This document shows positions 8,886-17,718 of a stretch of 64,000 nucleotides of DNA, in pieces; the stretch's first letter is position 1; each line of letters opens with the position of its first letter. Source of the stretch: Microvirga massiliensis (GTDB lineage: Bacteria > Pseudomonadota > Alphaproteobacteria > Rhizobiales > Beijerinckiaceae). The stretch is taken from the NCBI RefSeq assembly GCF_001006805.1, contig NZ_LN811353.1:573941-637940 (forward strand). Reading direction: 5' to 3'. The notes below the pieces were generated by a model. That model was not told the origin of the DNA. It did not search any database and saw nothing but the letters and a program-made list of their open reading frames with translations. A program made the position numbers and the translations under genes.

Positions 8886-10073
8886 CTACAGGCGGCTCTC
8901 CGCCGGGGCAAGGAGGCGACCGGGGAGGCCTCGGGGTTTGCTCTCACCGGCCGGTTGCCGGCGCTTGCGTCTCCTCCGGCGCGGCCAGAGGAGACGCGTC
9001 AACCAGCGCGTGAGGGCGATGATGAAGGCCAGGGCAGCCCAGAGCCACAGGGTGGCGGTCAGAGCCCAGCTCGCGAGGGTCACGAGCGCGCCGACCAGCA
9101 CGAAAGCGCTGCGGCCGAGAACCTTCAGGACGGCACGGGTTCCGCTGCCGTAGCGCTCCGCAATTCGAGCGGCCTTTTTGACCTCGCCAGCGTTCTGTGC
9201 CAGCGCGAGTGTCTCCTGCGCGGCCCGTGCTCCGGCCCTGCGATAGAGGGTGACGCCGTCATCCGCGAGGCCGCGAAGGCGGGCCAGATGGGCCGGCCGT
9301 ATCGCCCCTTGCACGGCCTCGCGCGCTGCCGTGACATTGAAGCGGGCCGCAGATTTCGCGGCGGCCTTCAAGGCTCCCAAATCGACGACATCCTGCAGCA
9401 CGCGGGCGGTGCGGGCCGCGAGAGCCGGCGAGAGCTTGCCGGCCTTTCGCGCAGTCTTGACCAGGGTGAGGCCGCTGCGCGCCGGCAGCGCGCCACCGGC
9501 CGTCGCGACCGTAAGGCCGGTGAGGCCGAGGCCGACCGTGGCGAGCCCGAGCACCAGTTCGTCATGCGGCTCGCCATTCCACAGTTTCGATCCCTCGCGC
9601 CAGAGATCGCGCAGGTCGCCGTAGGCTGTGACATCCCCGGCCAGGATGCCGGCCATGCCTGGAAGGGAGGTTGCCTCGCCGGTAGCGAAGCCCTCGGCGA
9701 ACTCGGTCGCGATCTGCCCGGGCGCCTCGCTGGCCTTAAGGGCCTCTGCGACGCGCGCCCGCTGCACAGGCGCGACCATGAGGCCGTGCTGATCGGCGAG
9801 GGTGAGAAAGCTCGCCGCGAGGTCCGGGTCCTCCGCCGCGAGCGCGACGTCGATCTCGGCGGCGACCACGGAGGGTGTCAGCGCCTTCTCGAGCCGCATC
9901 GCGGCAAGGGCCTGCGGGTCGTCCTCCCACCAGGCGAGGGCCTCGCGCGCATATGGGGAGATGCGAAAACCGATCGCGATGAGGACAAGAGCAGCCGCGA
10001 CGAGGAGGACCGCCTTCGGCCAGCGCCTCTCGGCTACGCGGTGTGTCGTCGAGGGCGAGCGAAACCGGATCAC
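8886..10073 (-). CDS. Hypothetical membrane protein
   Basis: 395 residues, no family recognised. A hydrophobic segment near residues 20-36 (KAVLLVAAALVLIAIGF) is followed by a large Ala-rich helical domain, then two close hydrophobic segments near residues 318-358 and a strongly basic tail (WPRRRRRKRR). This layout suggests an inner-membrane protein with an extracytoplasmic helical domain between N- and C-terminal anchors. It is on the same strand as the PLP decarboxylase downstream and the quinone reductase upstream, with short gaps, so co-transcription is possible. Confidence 0.7.
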   Translation of the reverse strand: MIRFRSPSTTHRVAERRWPKAVLLVAAALVLIAIGFRISPYAREALAWWEDDPQALAAMRLEKALTPSVVAAEIDVALAAEDPDLAASFLTLADQHGLMVAPVQRARVAEALKASEAPGQIATEFAEGFATGEATSLPGMAGILAGDVTAYGDLRDLWREGSKLWNGEPHDELVLGLATVGLGLTGLTVATAGGALPARSGLTLVKTARKAGKLSPALAARTARVLQDVVDLGALKAAAKSAARFNVTAAREAVQGAIRPAHLARLRGLADDGVTLYRRAGARAAQETLALAQNAGEVKKAARIAERYGSGTRAVLKVLGRSAFVLVGALVTLASWALTATLWLWAALAFIIALTRWLTRLLWPRRRRRKRRQPAGESKPRGLPGRLLAPAESRL

Positions 10074-10124
10074 CGGCGAAAGATAACGCAGCGTGATGCT
10101 CCGGGCCAGATGAGCAGGGCGCGC

Positions 10125-11108
10125 CTAACCGCCCCCTACCGTGACGACGAGCTTGCCCTGCACGCGCCGCTCCTGCACCTCACGCAGAGCGAGGACCGCG
10201 TCCTCAAGCGGATAAGCGTTCGCCACATGGGGGCGGATCTGCCCGGCCTCGTACCAGGCGATCAATTGGGCGAGGTTCGCGCGGTTGCGCTCCGGCGTGC
10301 GCTCCGCGAAGGAACCCCAGAACACGCCCACGACCTGGCACCCTTTCAGCAGCACGAGGTTGAGCGGCAGTTTCGGGATCTCCCCCGCCGCGAAGCCCAC
10401 GACGAGGAAGCGTCCCTCCCAGGCGATCGACCGCAGGGCTGGTTCCGCGAGATCGCCACCGACGGGATCGAACACCACGTCCACGCCGCGCCCGCCGGTC
10501 AGCTCCTTCAGCCGCGCGCGAAGGTCCTCCTGTCCGTAATTGATCGTGTGGGTCGCTCCGTGCCGGCGGGCCAGCTCGAGCTTCTCCTCCGACGAGGCAG
10601 CCGCAATGACCGTCGCGCCGAGCGCAACCCCGATCTCGACCGCGGCGAGGCCGACCCCGCCGGCCGCCCCGAGGACGAGGAGCGTCTCACTGGGCTGGAT
10701 CACAGCCCGATCCTTGAGGGCGTGTATGGCCGTGGCGTAGGTGAGGAACAGCCCCGAGGCGACCACATCGTCGATGCTCGCCGGGAGTTTCAGAGTCTGG
10801 CTTGCCTTGGCGACAGCCTTCTCGGCAAAGCCTCCCCACAGAGTCACGGCGGCGACCCGGTCACCGGCCTCGAACCCCTCGACACCAGGCCCGATCGCGC
10901 TGATCACGCCCGCGACTTCGCCGCCGGGCGCAAACGGGCGCTCGGGCCTGAACTGATAGCGCCCCTGCACGATCAGCACGTCGGGGAAGTTCACCCCGGC
11001 CGCATGGACATCGATGACGACCTCGCCCGGTCCGGGGACCGGATCCGGGAGATCGCCGATCGCGAGTGTGTCGATCGGACCAAATTCGAAGCACACCAGA
11101 CCCTTCAT
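10125..11108 (-). CDS. NADPH:quinone oxidoreductase family protein (zinc-independent MDR)
   Basis: 327-residue medium-chain dehydrogenase/reductase. The N-terminal half is a GroES-like domain (PDPVPGPGEVVIDVHAAGVN). The Rossmann fold carries LVLGAAGGVGLAAVEIG, the AxxGGVG nucleotide-binding pattern of quinone oxidoreductases, and the zinc-binding residues of alcohol dehydrogenases are absent. It probably reduces quinones or enoyl-type substrates with NADPH. GGAGGGATC lies directly before the ATG at 11108. Confidence 0.88.
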   Translation of the reverse strand: MKGLVCFEFGPIDTLAIGDLPDPVPGPGEVVIDVHAAGVNFPDVLIVQGRYQFRPERPFAPGGEVAGVISAIGPGVEGFEAGDRVAAVTLWGGFAEKAVAKASQTLKLPASIDDVVASGLFLTYATAIHALKDRAVIQPSETLLVLGAAGGVGLAAVEIGVALGATVIAAASSEEKLELARRHGATHTINYGQEDLRARLKELTGGRGVDVVFDPVGGDLAEPALRSIAWEGRFLVVGFAAGEIPKLPLNLVLLKGCQVVGVFWGSFAERTPERNRANLAQLIAWYEAGQIRPHVANAYPLEDAVLALREVQERRVQGKLVVTVGGG

Positions 11109-11309
11109 GTGATCCCTCCTCCATGCCCACTCTCGCGGAGTTTCGATGCTGATGATTCCGTCCCGAATCCGCCGATGCGTATTCGGTGTTGTGTCCTACC
11201 GTAACTTCGGGCACGTGAATGCGTCGCCGCCGCGCCGCGAACATGCCGAACGTTAACGGGTACTGACGCCCGCCGGCTAGTCCATGGCCACACAGGAGTT
11301 GCCGGTCTG

Positions 11310-11438
11310 GATCAGACCTTCCCGCCCGCTGAAGCGCGGCGCCTTGCGATGCGGCTGGAGTTTCACGACACGCCCAGGCACGGGAGCTGGCTCAAGCAAA
11401 CCAAACTCCGCCGCCTCTATCCTGCATCATCCCCTTAG
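11310..11438 (+). pseudogene. IS630-family transposase C-terminal remnant
   Basis: A 42-codon open stretch reads DQTFPPAEARRLAMRLEFHD then TPRHGSWLKQ before a stop. This matches the C-terminal part of IS630 transposases (PAEARRLAERLEFHYTPKHG followed by SWLN), where the catalytic Glu comes shortly after. Here the sequence diverges right after SWL, the catalytic part is missing, and no upstream DDE domain is present. It is a decayed fragment with no function of its own. Confidence 0.72.
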
Positions 11439-11849
11439 CCCAGGACTAGACTAGGCCATGCCCAGAGCACGACCCACCAGTCCGACTCCCGCAGCCTGAA
11501 GGGCAATCTCCTCAACGCTCGCGACCGGCTGGGCCAGACTATCCTCAAGATCGTTGCGCGCGACGAGGAGGTCCTCGTCGCGCTGCGCCAGCAGAACTCG
11601 ACCGCCGGCATTCGGCGCTGCTCGCAGTGCAGCCAAGCTCGCTGAGACACTCTCCCAGCGTGCAGGGCAAGCTTGACGGTGTTGTAGATAGCCGACTTTG
11701 TTGCCCCGAGGTCACCTTCCATACACTTTGAAGAAAGCGCCCTAGCTGAGCATCGGCAACGCTCGAGCTTCGCGGCCTTGGACAGCTGCAGCCACCCTGG
11801 TCTTTCGGAGCGGGTAGCGCCCCTTAGGCCCGGCTCTGGGCCCAGCCTT

Positions 11850-11883
11850 TCAGGTAGGCTATAGTGTCAGGTAGGCTATAGTG
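11850..11883. repeat. Perfect 17-base tandem duplication
   Basis: TCAGGTAGGCTATAGTG occurs twice head to tail about 120 bases before the start of the PAS-SpoIIE gene. Each copy contains TATAGT-like sequence that could serve as a -10 element. It may be simple slippage or affect the operon promoter. Confidence 0.85.
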
Positions 11884-12002
11884 CCCTGCTCTTTGTGGCG
11901 TCATTTTTCATTGCGCTTGACGGCCACTGCGAAAGCGTCGGTACACGCCTTCATCTCAACACGCTTGCGTGGTGGAGCAGTCAGGCGGGGAGCGCCTCGG
12001 CA

Positions 12003-14507
12003 ATGACGACAGCGCGAGAATACGCGGCAAACGCGACCACGGGTCTGTTCGCGGACCTGAACATCTCCCCAACCGAGCGTGATGCCGTTGCCGGCGTCAT
12101 CGAGAATCTCCTGAAAGACGTAATGCTCGAGCGGGAGGCTGTGGAGCGGGAGCGAGCCGCGGAGGCGCAGGCGTCGCAGCAGCGCTTGACGCATCTGCTG
12201 AACTCCTCGCCTGCAGTGACGTACAGCTTCAAGGCGTCCGGTGATTTCACGCCGAACTTCGTCAGCGAAAATCTCAGACGAGTGCTTGGGTACGAGCCGA
12301 GTGATTATCTCGCGGATCCGAACTTCTGGCGAGACCGGGTTCATCCGGACGATCTGACACGAGTCGAGGAGGAAATTTCTCGCCTTTTCGGCAATGGTGT
12401 CCACGCCCTGGAATATCGCTTCCGTCGGCATGACGGATCGTACTGCTGGGTGGAGGACGAACAGCATCTGATACGCGACGAAGCCGGTGCCCCACTCGAG
12501 ATCATCGGGTCCTGGAGTGACATCAGCGCACGGAAGCAGGCCGAGGAAGCGAAAGACGACGCCCAATCGCGCTTGACCCGGCTGCTCGCCGCTTCGCCGG
12601 CGGTGGTCTACAGTTTCGAAGCGTGCGGGGACTACCGGCCAACCTTCGTGAGCGAGAACATTCGGGACTGGTTGGGGTACGAGCCTTGGGAATATCTCGA
12701 AAGCCCGGATTTCTGGCGACGCTGCGTTCACCACGACGATCTTGCCGCCGTCGAGGCCGAGTTCTCGCATCTGTTCGAGAGGGGGCGCCACACCGTAGAG
12801 TATCGATTTCTCAAAAGCGATGGCAGTTACTGCTGGGTCAGCGACGAATGGCGCCTGGTGCTCAATGAAGCCGGGCAACCTTTCGAGGTGGTCGGATCGT
12901 GGAGTGATATCACGGCACGCAAGACGGCCGAGGAAGCGGCTGCGGCCGCGCGGGCGCGCATCGCTCGCCTGCTCGCCGGCTCGCCGGCGGTGATCTACAG
13001 TTTCAACGCGACCGGCAATTATGCGCCAACCTATATCAGCGAGAACATCAGGGATCTCTTAGGTTATGACCCTGACGAGTACCTGCAGAGCCCGGATTTC
13101 TGGCGGGAGCGGGTCCATCCTGATGACCTGTCGCGCATTCTCGGCAGCTATACCCGGCTCTTCGAGCAGGGCCGCCTCACCGCGGAATATCGATTCCGCA
13201 AGAAGGATGGCAGCTACTGCTGGATCAACGATGACCTGCTCCTGGTGCGCGGTCGCGCGGGAGAGCCGATCGAGGTTGTCGGGGCGTGGAGCGACATCGG
13301 CGCCCGGAAGCTGGCAGAGGAAGCCCAGCGCGAGACCGAGCAGCGACTGATCGACGCCATAGAAAGCATTGACGAGGGCTTCGCCTTCTACAACGCCGAG
13401 GACCGGCTCGTACTCAGCAACACGCGCTATCGGGAGTTGCTGCACGCCGACGGCATCGAGGAGATTGCCCCGGGCACGCCCTTCGAGTCGATCGTCCGCA
13501 AGGCGGTCGCCTGCGGGCGCATCCGCGATATCGGATCGGGCAGCGCGGAGCAGTGGATCGCCGACCGCCTGCAGCGCCATCGCAATCCCGGGCCTCCCAT
13601 GATCCAACAGCGAACGGACGGCCGTTGGATCCAGGTCAGCGAACGTCGGGTGAGCCGCGGCGGAATCGTCACGGTTTACAGCGACCTCACGGAATTGAAA
13701 GACAAAGAGGAGCGCGCCGCCAACGCGCATAAGCTCATTCTAGAAAGCCTGCATTACGCGAGCCGCATTCAGTCGGCGATGCTGCCGGCGCGCCATGCAC
13801 TGGGCTCGATGGCACAGGATTACTTCCTGATCTGGGAGCCACGGGATATTGTCGGCGGCGACTTTTTCTGGCTGCACCACAGCCGCAGCGGACATTACAT
13901 CATCGTAGGCGACTGCACGGGTCATGGCGTGCCCGGCGCCTTCATGACGCTCATTGCCTGTGGACTGCTCGACCGGCATTTGCGCTCCCTCGAAGAGCCA
14001 TCGCCGAAGCTGCTGCTGGAGCTGCTCCATCGCGACCTGAAGACGATCCTGGGCCAGGATCAAGACCTGGAGGGCGAGACCGACGACGGTCTCGACGCCG
14101 GCGTCTGCTTCATCAGTCCTGCCGAACGCAAGCTGGTGTTCGCCGGCGCGCATCTCTCACTGTGGCAGGCGCACGACGGCACGATCGACGAGATCAGAGG
14201 CGATCGGGCCGGCATCGGCTATCGCCGCGTTCCACTGGGTATGAACTTCAGCAACACGATATTGGACCTTGCCGAGGGCGAGTCATACTACATGACCACC
14301 GACGGCCTCATCGAACAGATCGGCTGCGAAACTCACCGCGCCTATGGACGCAAGCGTTTCATCGAGGTCATCGCCCGACACCGGGGGAACCCGATGTCGG
14401 AGCAGCGCGATGCGCTGATCGCGGCCCTCACTCGGCATCAGGGGACGGAGCAGCGCCGTGACGACGTTACCGTCATCGGCTTTGTTCCCTCTGCAATACA
14501 GGGGTGA
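12003..14507 (+). CDS. PAS-PAS-PAS-PAS-SpoIIE (PP2C) phosphatase, SiaA-like
   Basis: 834-residue soluble sensor phosphatase. Three nearly identical PAS/PAC units start at about residues 65, 194 and 323 (exact 129-residue period, each LLxxSPAVxYSF...ENxRxxLGYxP...HPDD/HHDD...DGSYCW). A divergent fourth PAS lies near 446-565, then a SpoIIE/PP2C domain at 580-830. Metal-binding Asp are visible in [10 protein letters not shown] (D615, D620), GDCTGHG (D637), TTDG (D767) and RRDDVTV (D820/821). It likely dephosphorylates the SiaC-like protein encoded two genes downstream in response to a PAS-sensed signal. ATG 12003 is chosen over GTG 11895, which lacks a ribosome site and adds residues unlike any domain. 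There is no membrane segment, unlike Pseudomonas SiaA. Confidence 0.9.
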   Translation: MTTAREYAANATTGLFADLNISPTERDAVAGVIENLLKDVMLEREAVERERAAEAQASQQRLTHLLNSSPAVTYSFKASGDFTPNFVSENLRRVLGYEPSDYLADPNFWRDRVHPDDLTRVEEEISRLFGNGVHALEYRFRRHDGSYCWVEDEQHLIRDEAGAPLEIIGSWSDISARKQAEEAKDDAQSRLTRLLAASPAVVYSFEACGDYRPTFVSENIRDWLGYEPWEYLESPDFWRRCVHHDDLAAVEAEFSHLFERGRHTVEYRFLKSDGSYCWVSDEWRLVLNEAGQPFEVVGSWSDITARKTAEEAAAAARARIARLLAGSPAVIYSFNATGNYAPTYISENIRDLLGYDPDEYLQSPDFWRERVHPDDLSRILGSYTRLFEQGRLTAEYRFRKKDGSYCWINDDLLLVRGRAGEPIEVVGAWSDIGARKLAEEAQRETEQRLIDAIESIDEGFAFYNAEDRLVLSNTRYRELLHADGIEEIAPGTPFESIVRKAVACGRIRDIGSGSAEQWIADRLQRHRNPGPPMIQQRTDGRWIQVSERRVSRGGIVTVYSDLTELKDKEERAANAHKLILESLHYASRIQSAMLPARHALGSMAQDYFLIWEPRDIVGGDFFWLHHSRSGHYIIVGDCTGHGVPGAFMTLIACGLLDRHLRSLEEPSPKLLLELLHRDLKTILGQDQDLEGETDDGLDAGVCFISPAERKLVFAGAHLSLWQAHDGTIDEIRGDRAGIGYRRVPLGMNFSNTILDLAEGESYYMTTDGLIEQIGCETHRAYGRKRFIEVIARHRGNPMSEQRDALIAALTRHQGTEQRRDDVTVIGFVPSAIQG

Positions 14508-14510
14508 TCC

Positions 14511-15080
14511 ATGCTGGCCAAGGACCTGCTCGAATTCCAGAACCAATTGCGCAGTGCCGGCGTGATGTTCGCCTATTGCGGCTATGTCACCGAGCCGGTG
14601 CTGGCTGGCGTCGGCGAAGCACTCAAGCAGAAGCTCGCCATCGACGACCTGGACACCAGGACCGCGCGGAGCGTCTTCGCCGTCTTCGTCGAGCAGATGC
14701 AGAACATCATCCGCTATTCGGCAGACCGGGAAGGGCCGCGCCCGGATTCCAGGGGCGAAGGTGCAACGCCCCGGGAGCTCCGGTTCGGTATCATGACGAT
14801 CGGTCGCCAAGCCGGTTCCTTCGTCGTCAGAGCGGGCAACCTTCTCGAGAAGGCCGACATCGAGCAGCTGCGGACCAAGCTCGAGCAGATCCGCAATGCC
14901 GACCGGGATCGGCTCAAGGTGATGTACAAGGAGAATCTGAAATCGGAGCCGGAAGACGGCTCGAGGGGCGCCGGCGTCGGTTTCATCGAAATCGCCCGGC
15001 GGGCATCGAAGCCGATCGAGTTCGATTTCGCAGACTTCGATGACCGCTTTGCTTTCTTCGCTCTCGAAGCTGAGATCTGA
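14511..15080 (+). CDS. SiaB-like protein kinase (DUF6272)
   Basis: 189-residue protein of the SiaB family, an atypical kinase with a histidine-kinase-like ATPase fold. An N-box-like FVEQMQNIIRYS is centred on E61 and N65, and a G-box-like stretch GAGVGFIEIARRAS lies at 153-166. In Pseudomonas aeruginosa SiaB phosphorylates SiaC and opposes the phosphatase SiaA. The order here (phosphatase, kinase, phosphoprotein) is the same. It starts 3 bases after the phosphatase stop, so coupled translation is likely. Confidence 0.82.
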   Translation: MLAKDLLEFQNQLRSAGVMFAYCGYVTEPVLAGVGEALKQKLAIDDLDTRTARSVFAVFVEQMQNIIRYSADREGPRPDSRGEGATPRELRFGIMTIGRQAGSFVVRAGNLLEKADIEQLRTKLEQIRNADRDRLKVMYKENLKSEPEDGSRGAGVGFIEIARRASKPIEFDFADFDDRFAFFALEAEI

Positions 15081-15100
15081 GCACGCAGGGGACGTGCATC

Positions 15101-15493
15101 ATGACGAATCTGAAGATCGCTGCCACGGATCGAACGCCCGAGATCGATTTCGACTTCGACGGCAACCATTTGAGGCTCCAAGGCGAATCCTACCCGGAGG
15201 ATGCGGCTGCGTTCTACGGTCCGGTCTTTGCGGCGCTCGATGATTATCTTGCAGGGCTCGGCGACGGCGCCTGCCGCTTCGACTTCGAGCTGATCTACTT
15301 CAACAGCTCGAGCGCCAAGGCAATCATGTTGCTCCTGGAGAAACTGGAGGAAGCGGCAGCCTCGGGCGCAACGGTGACCGTCAGCTGGTACTACGACGAG
15401 GAGGACGACACCATGAAGGAACTCGGCCAGGAATTCGGAGAGGACGTCGAGCATGCCGAATTCCAGCTCGAGAAGCTGGCGACCAGACCATGA
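15101..15493 (+). CDS. SiaC-like regulatory phosphoprotein (DUF1987)
   Basis: 130-residue DUF1987 protein, the switch of SiaABCD-type modules. Family hallmarks are ATDRTPEIDFDFDGN, the GESYPEDAAAFY segment, and FELIYFNSSSAKAIMLLLE, in which the residue equivalent to the phosphorylated Thr of Pseudomonas SiaC falls in the NSSS run at 68-71 (Ser instead of Thr). The C-terminal WYYDEEDDTMKELGQEF is also typical. Unphosphorylated SiaC activates its partner cyclase in Pseudomonas. The stop overlaps the next ATG (ATGA), coupling it to the nucleotide cyclase. Confidence 0.85.
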   Translation: MTNLKIAATDRTPEIDFDFDGNHLRLQGESYPEDAAAFYGPVFAALDDYLAGLGDGACRFDFELIYFNSSSAKAIMLLLEKLEEAAASGATVTVSWYYDEEDDTMKELGQEFGEDVEHAEFQLEKLATRP

Positions 15494-16551
15494 CCTTTGC
15501 CCTCTTCGAGCACGAGGAAGCTGTCATCGCGCGGGCCCGCGCCCTCGCCGAGTCCGGCGGGGTCGATGTTGCAGCCTTCATCGAGCTCCTGAGAGATTAT
15601 GAGAGATTATTCAAGACGACCCGCCGGCTCGTGCGTCTGTCCGACCGCAATGAGGCTGCCTTGAGTGCGATGGCCGAGACGCAGCGACACGCCGTGGAAG
15701 CGGTCACCCAGAAGAACAGGGAGCTGGAAGTTCTTTCGAACAAGCTCTCGAAGTATCTTTCGCCGCAGGTCTACGCGTCGATCTTTTCGGGTGACCAGGA
15801 AGTGAAGCTGGAAAGCCAGCGAAAGAAGCTGACGGTCTTCTTCTCGGATATCGCCAACTTCACCGAGGCGACCGACAAGATGGAATCGGAGGATCTGACT
15901 CAGCTCCTCAACCAGTACCTGACCGAGATGTCCAAGGTAGCACTCGAATTCGGAGCAACGATCGACAAGTATGTCGGCGACTCGATCATGATCTTTTTTG
16001 GTGATCCCGAGACGCGTGGTGTCAGAGAGGATGCGCTCGTCTGCGTCAGAATGGCCGTCGCCATGCAGGCGCGGATGCGTGAGCTCGCGGCTGTCTGGCG
16101 CAAGTCAGGGATTGAAACCCCGCTCAGCTGCCGGATCGGGATACACACCGGCTACTGCACTGTCGGAAACTTCGGAAGCGAGGACCGCATGGACTACACC
16201 ATTATCGGCAGTACCGTGAATCTTGCCTCCCGCCTGGAACGCGAAGCACCCATTGGGGGTATCCTGATCAGCTATGAGACCTATGCACACGTCAGAGATC
16301 AGGTTGACTGCAGAGAGCGTGGCGAGATCCGGGTCAAGGGAATCGCATACCCGACTGCAACCTATGAGGTGATCGACCTCTTCGAAAATATCGAGCCTCG
16401 GAAGCGGTTGCTGAATGCGGATCTCCCACATCTCAGGCTCGAATTTGACCCTGGCCGCATGTCGGCGGAGGAACAGAGCCAGGCGATGCAGGTCCTCCAG
16501 GAAGCCTTGGCACGCATTCAGAGCGACTCTCACCTTGGCACGCCGAGATAG
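15490..16551 (+). CDS. Class III adenylate/guanylate cyclase, output of the Sia-like module
   Basis: 353 residues. An N-terminal helical region (about 1-105) includes a DYERLFKTTRRLVRLSDRNE segment and a probable coiled coil, followed by a class III cyclase domain at about 110-295. Metal-binding Asp are D120 in FFSDIANFTE and D164 in KYVGDSIMIFFGDP. IGIHTGYCTVGNFG and YTIIGSTVNLASRLE are the other core motifs. Product (cAMP or cGMP) cannot be fixed from what I can see. It stands where Pseudomonas carries the diguanylate cyclase SiaD and is coupled by ATGA to the SiaC-like gene, so it is the probable target of SiaC. Confidence 0.9.
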   Translation: MTFALFEHEEAVIARARALAESGGVDVAAFIELLRDYERLFKTTRRLVRLSDRNEAALSAMAETQRHAVEAVTQKNRELEVLSNKLSKYLSPQVYASIFSGDQEVKLESQRKKLTVFFSDIANFTEATDKMESEDLTQLLNQYLTEMSKVALEFGATIDKYVGDSIMIFFGDPETRGVREDALVCVRMAVAMQARMRELAAVWRKSGIETPLSCRIGIHTGYCTVGNFGSEDRMDYTIIGSTVNLASRLEREAPIGGILISYETYAHVRDQVDCRERGEIRVKGIAYPTATYEVIDLFENIEPRKRLLNADLPHLRLEFDPGRMSAEEQSQAMQVLQEALARIQSDSHLGTPR

Positions 16552-16668
16552 GAGCACGAGCCGCGAGCTTTTCCCCGGGCGGCACTCCCAAGCGCCGATC
16601 CGCCAGCATTGATTCAAGGTATGCTTGCGGAAAGCAATGCCTCAAGATACAGCAATGTCCTGCTGGGC

Positions 16669-17619
16669 TCAGCGAATTGCAGTCGGATTGATGATGGCTT
16701 GAACGCCGCCGGTCATCTTCGATGCGCCAAGGACGAACATGAACTCATAGCCCCTATCCTGCGCGAGCTGCGCCGTGTTCATGTTCTCGAGAATGTAGAT
16801 GCCGTTCCTCGGTATCAATATCTGGTGCACTTCGAAGATCCCGACGCCCGGCTCGGACGGGATGGCCTCAAGACCCCAGCTGTCGGCCCCGACTGCGACG
16901 ACCTCCTTGCTCGCGAGATATTCGGCTCCTTCCTTCCCGAGACCCGGCTCACCGGCGAGGTAGCGCTTGTCGTCCTTGCCCACGAGCGACAGCCAGCCGG
17001 TATGGAAGAGCACGACGTCCCCTTTCCGGATCTCGACGCCCTGCTTGGCGGCGACCTCGTCGATCTCCTTGCGATTGAAGGCAGTGCCCTCCGGCACGAC
17101 GTCCTTGCCGTAATGGGCCGCCATATCGAGCAGGACGCCGCGCGTCACGATGTTCGGAACCTTCTCGATTTCGAGCTTGGTCAGTCCGTTCGCCTGTACG
17201 AAGTCGCTGTTCTCGTTGCAGTTGTAATAGACGTTGTCGACGCCGATATGGGCCAGACCGTCGATCTGCGAGCCGGTGCCGACATAGCCCATATAGATGT
17301 CGTCGTTGTAGTTGGTCTTCGTAGGACCGAGTCCCACACCGCCGACCTAGCCGGGTTGATTGATCGCGAGAGCCCAGCTGCGTGGGCCATAGGCGGGTGT
17401 CTTCGAACTCGTTTCCGCGCCGAGCGAGTAGGGCTTGCCGGTCTTGACGAGCTTCGCGGCGTTGAGCGCCACCTCAGGCGTGAGGAGGTTTGCGGCTCCG
17501 ATCTCGTCGTTCGGTCCGTATTTCGACTTACACCAGGTTTGGGAATCCTGCGCCTGCGCGCCAAATGCCAGAAAACTCGTCACGGCGGCAACTGCGAGCG
17601 CAGGCCCGAGCATTATCAT
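16669..17619 (-). pseudogene. Cyclase-family (kynurenine formamidase-like) gene with in-frame TAG
   Basis: One frame of 316 codons is broken by a single TAG at 17347-17349. The first part (from ATG 17619) has a signal peptide (MIMLGPALAVAAVTSFLAFG, AQA cleavage) and the start of the cyclase fold. The second part continues in the same frame from VGGVGLGPTKTNYNDD and has the metal-site GTGSQIDGLAHIGV and FHTGWLSL motifs of the PF04199 cyclase family. No frameshift is needed, and CAG or TGG to TAG would explain it. Family members hydrolyse amide or cyclic substrates. It could be a true nonsense mutation, a strain polymorphism or a sequence error. It is on the same strand as, and just after, the fatty-acid operon. 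Confidence 0.85.
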
Positions 17620-17718
17620 CGCATGTCCTCCTTGGTTGAACGCGTGTCCCCCAACGAGCGGAGCGACCTCCGTCTTGATGCGCTTCTTGGAGCCGGCGGC
17701 TGGCGAGGATGATTCTCC

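Larger units (their letters stand above)
11109..12002. other. Gene-poor gap with IS remnant
   Basis: Nearly 900 bases with no intact gene. It contains the IS630-like remnant at 11310-11438, fragments with no recognisable similarity in both directions at 11450-11720, and a 17-base tandem duplication at 11850-11883 just before the signalling operon. The lack of any long frame with normal codon use, next to transposase debris, suggests an old insertion site. Confidence 0.6.

Noticed and set aside
8754..11204. Very long open frame (over 800 codons) on the plus strand
   Set aside because: It mirrors three minus-strand genes with clear families and ribosome sites. The translated sequence is rich in Arg and Gly and has no domain, as expected for an antisense frame in GC-rich DNA.
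11435..11722. Open frame of 95 codons on the minus strand
   Set aside because: No homology, no ribosome site and located in the IS debris gap. A plus-strand frame over the same stretch is equally unconvincing.
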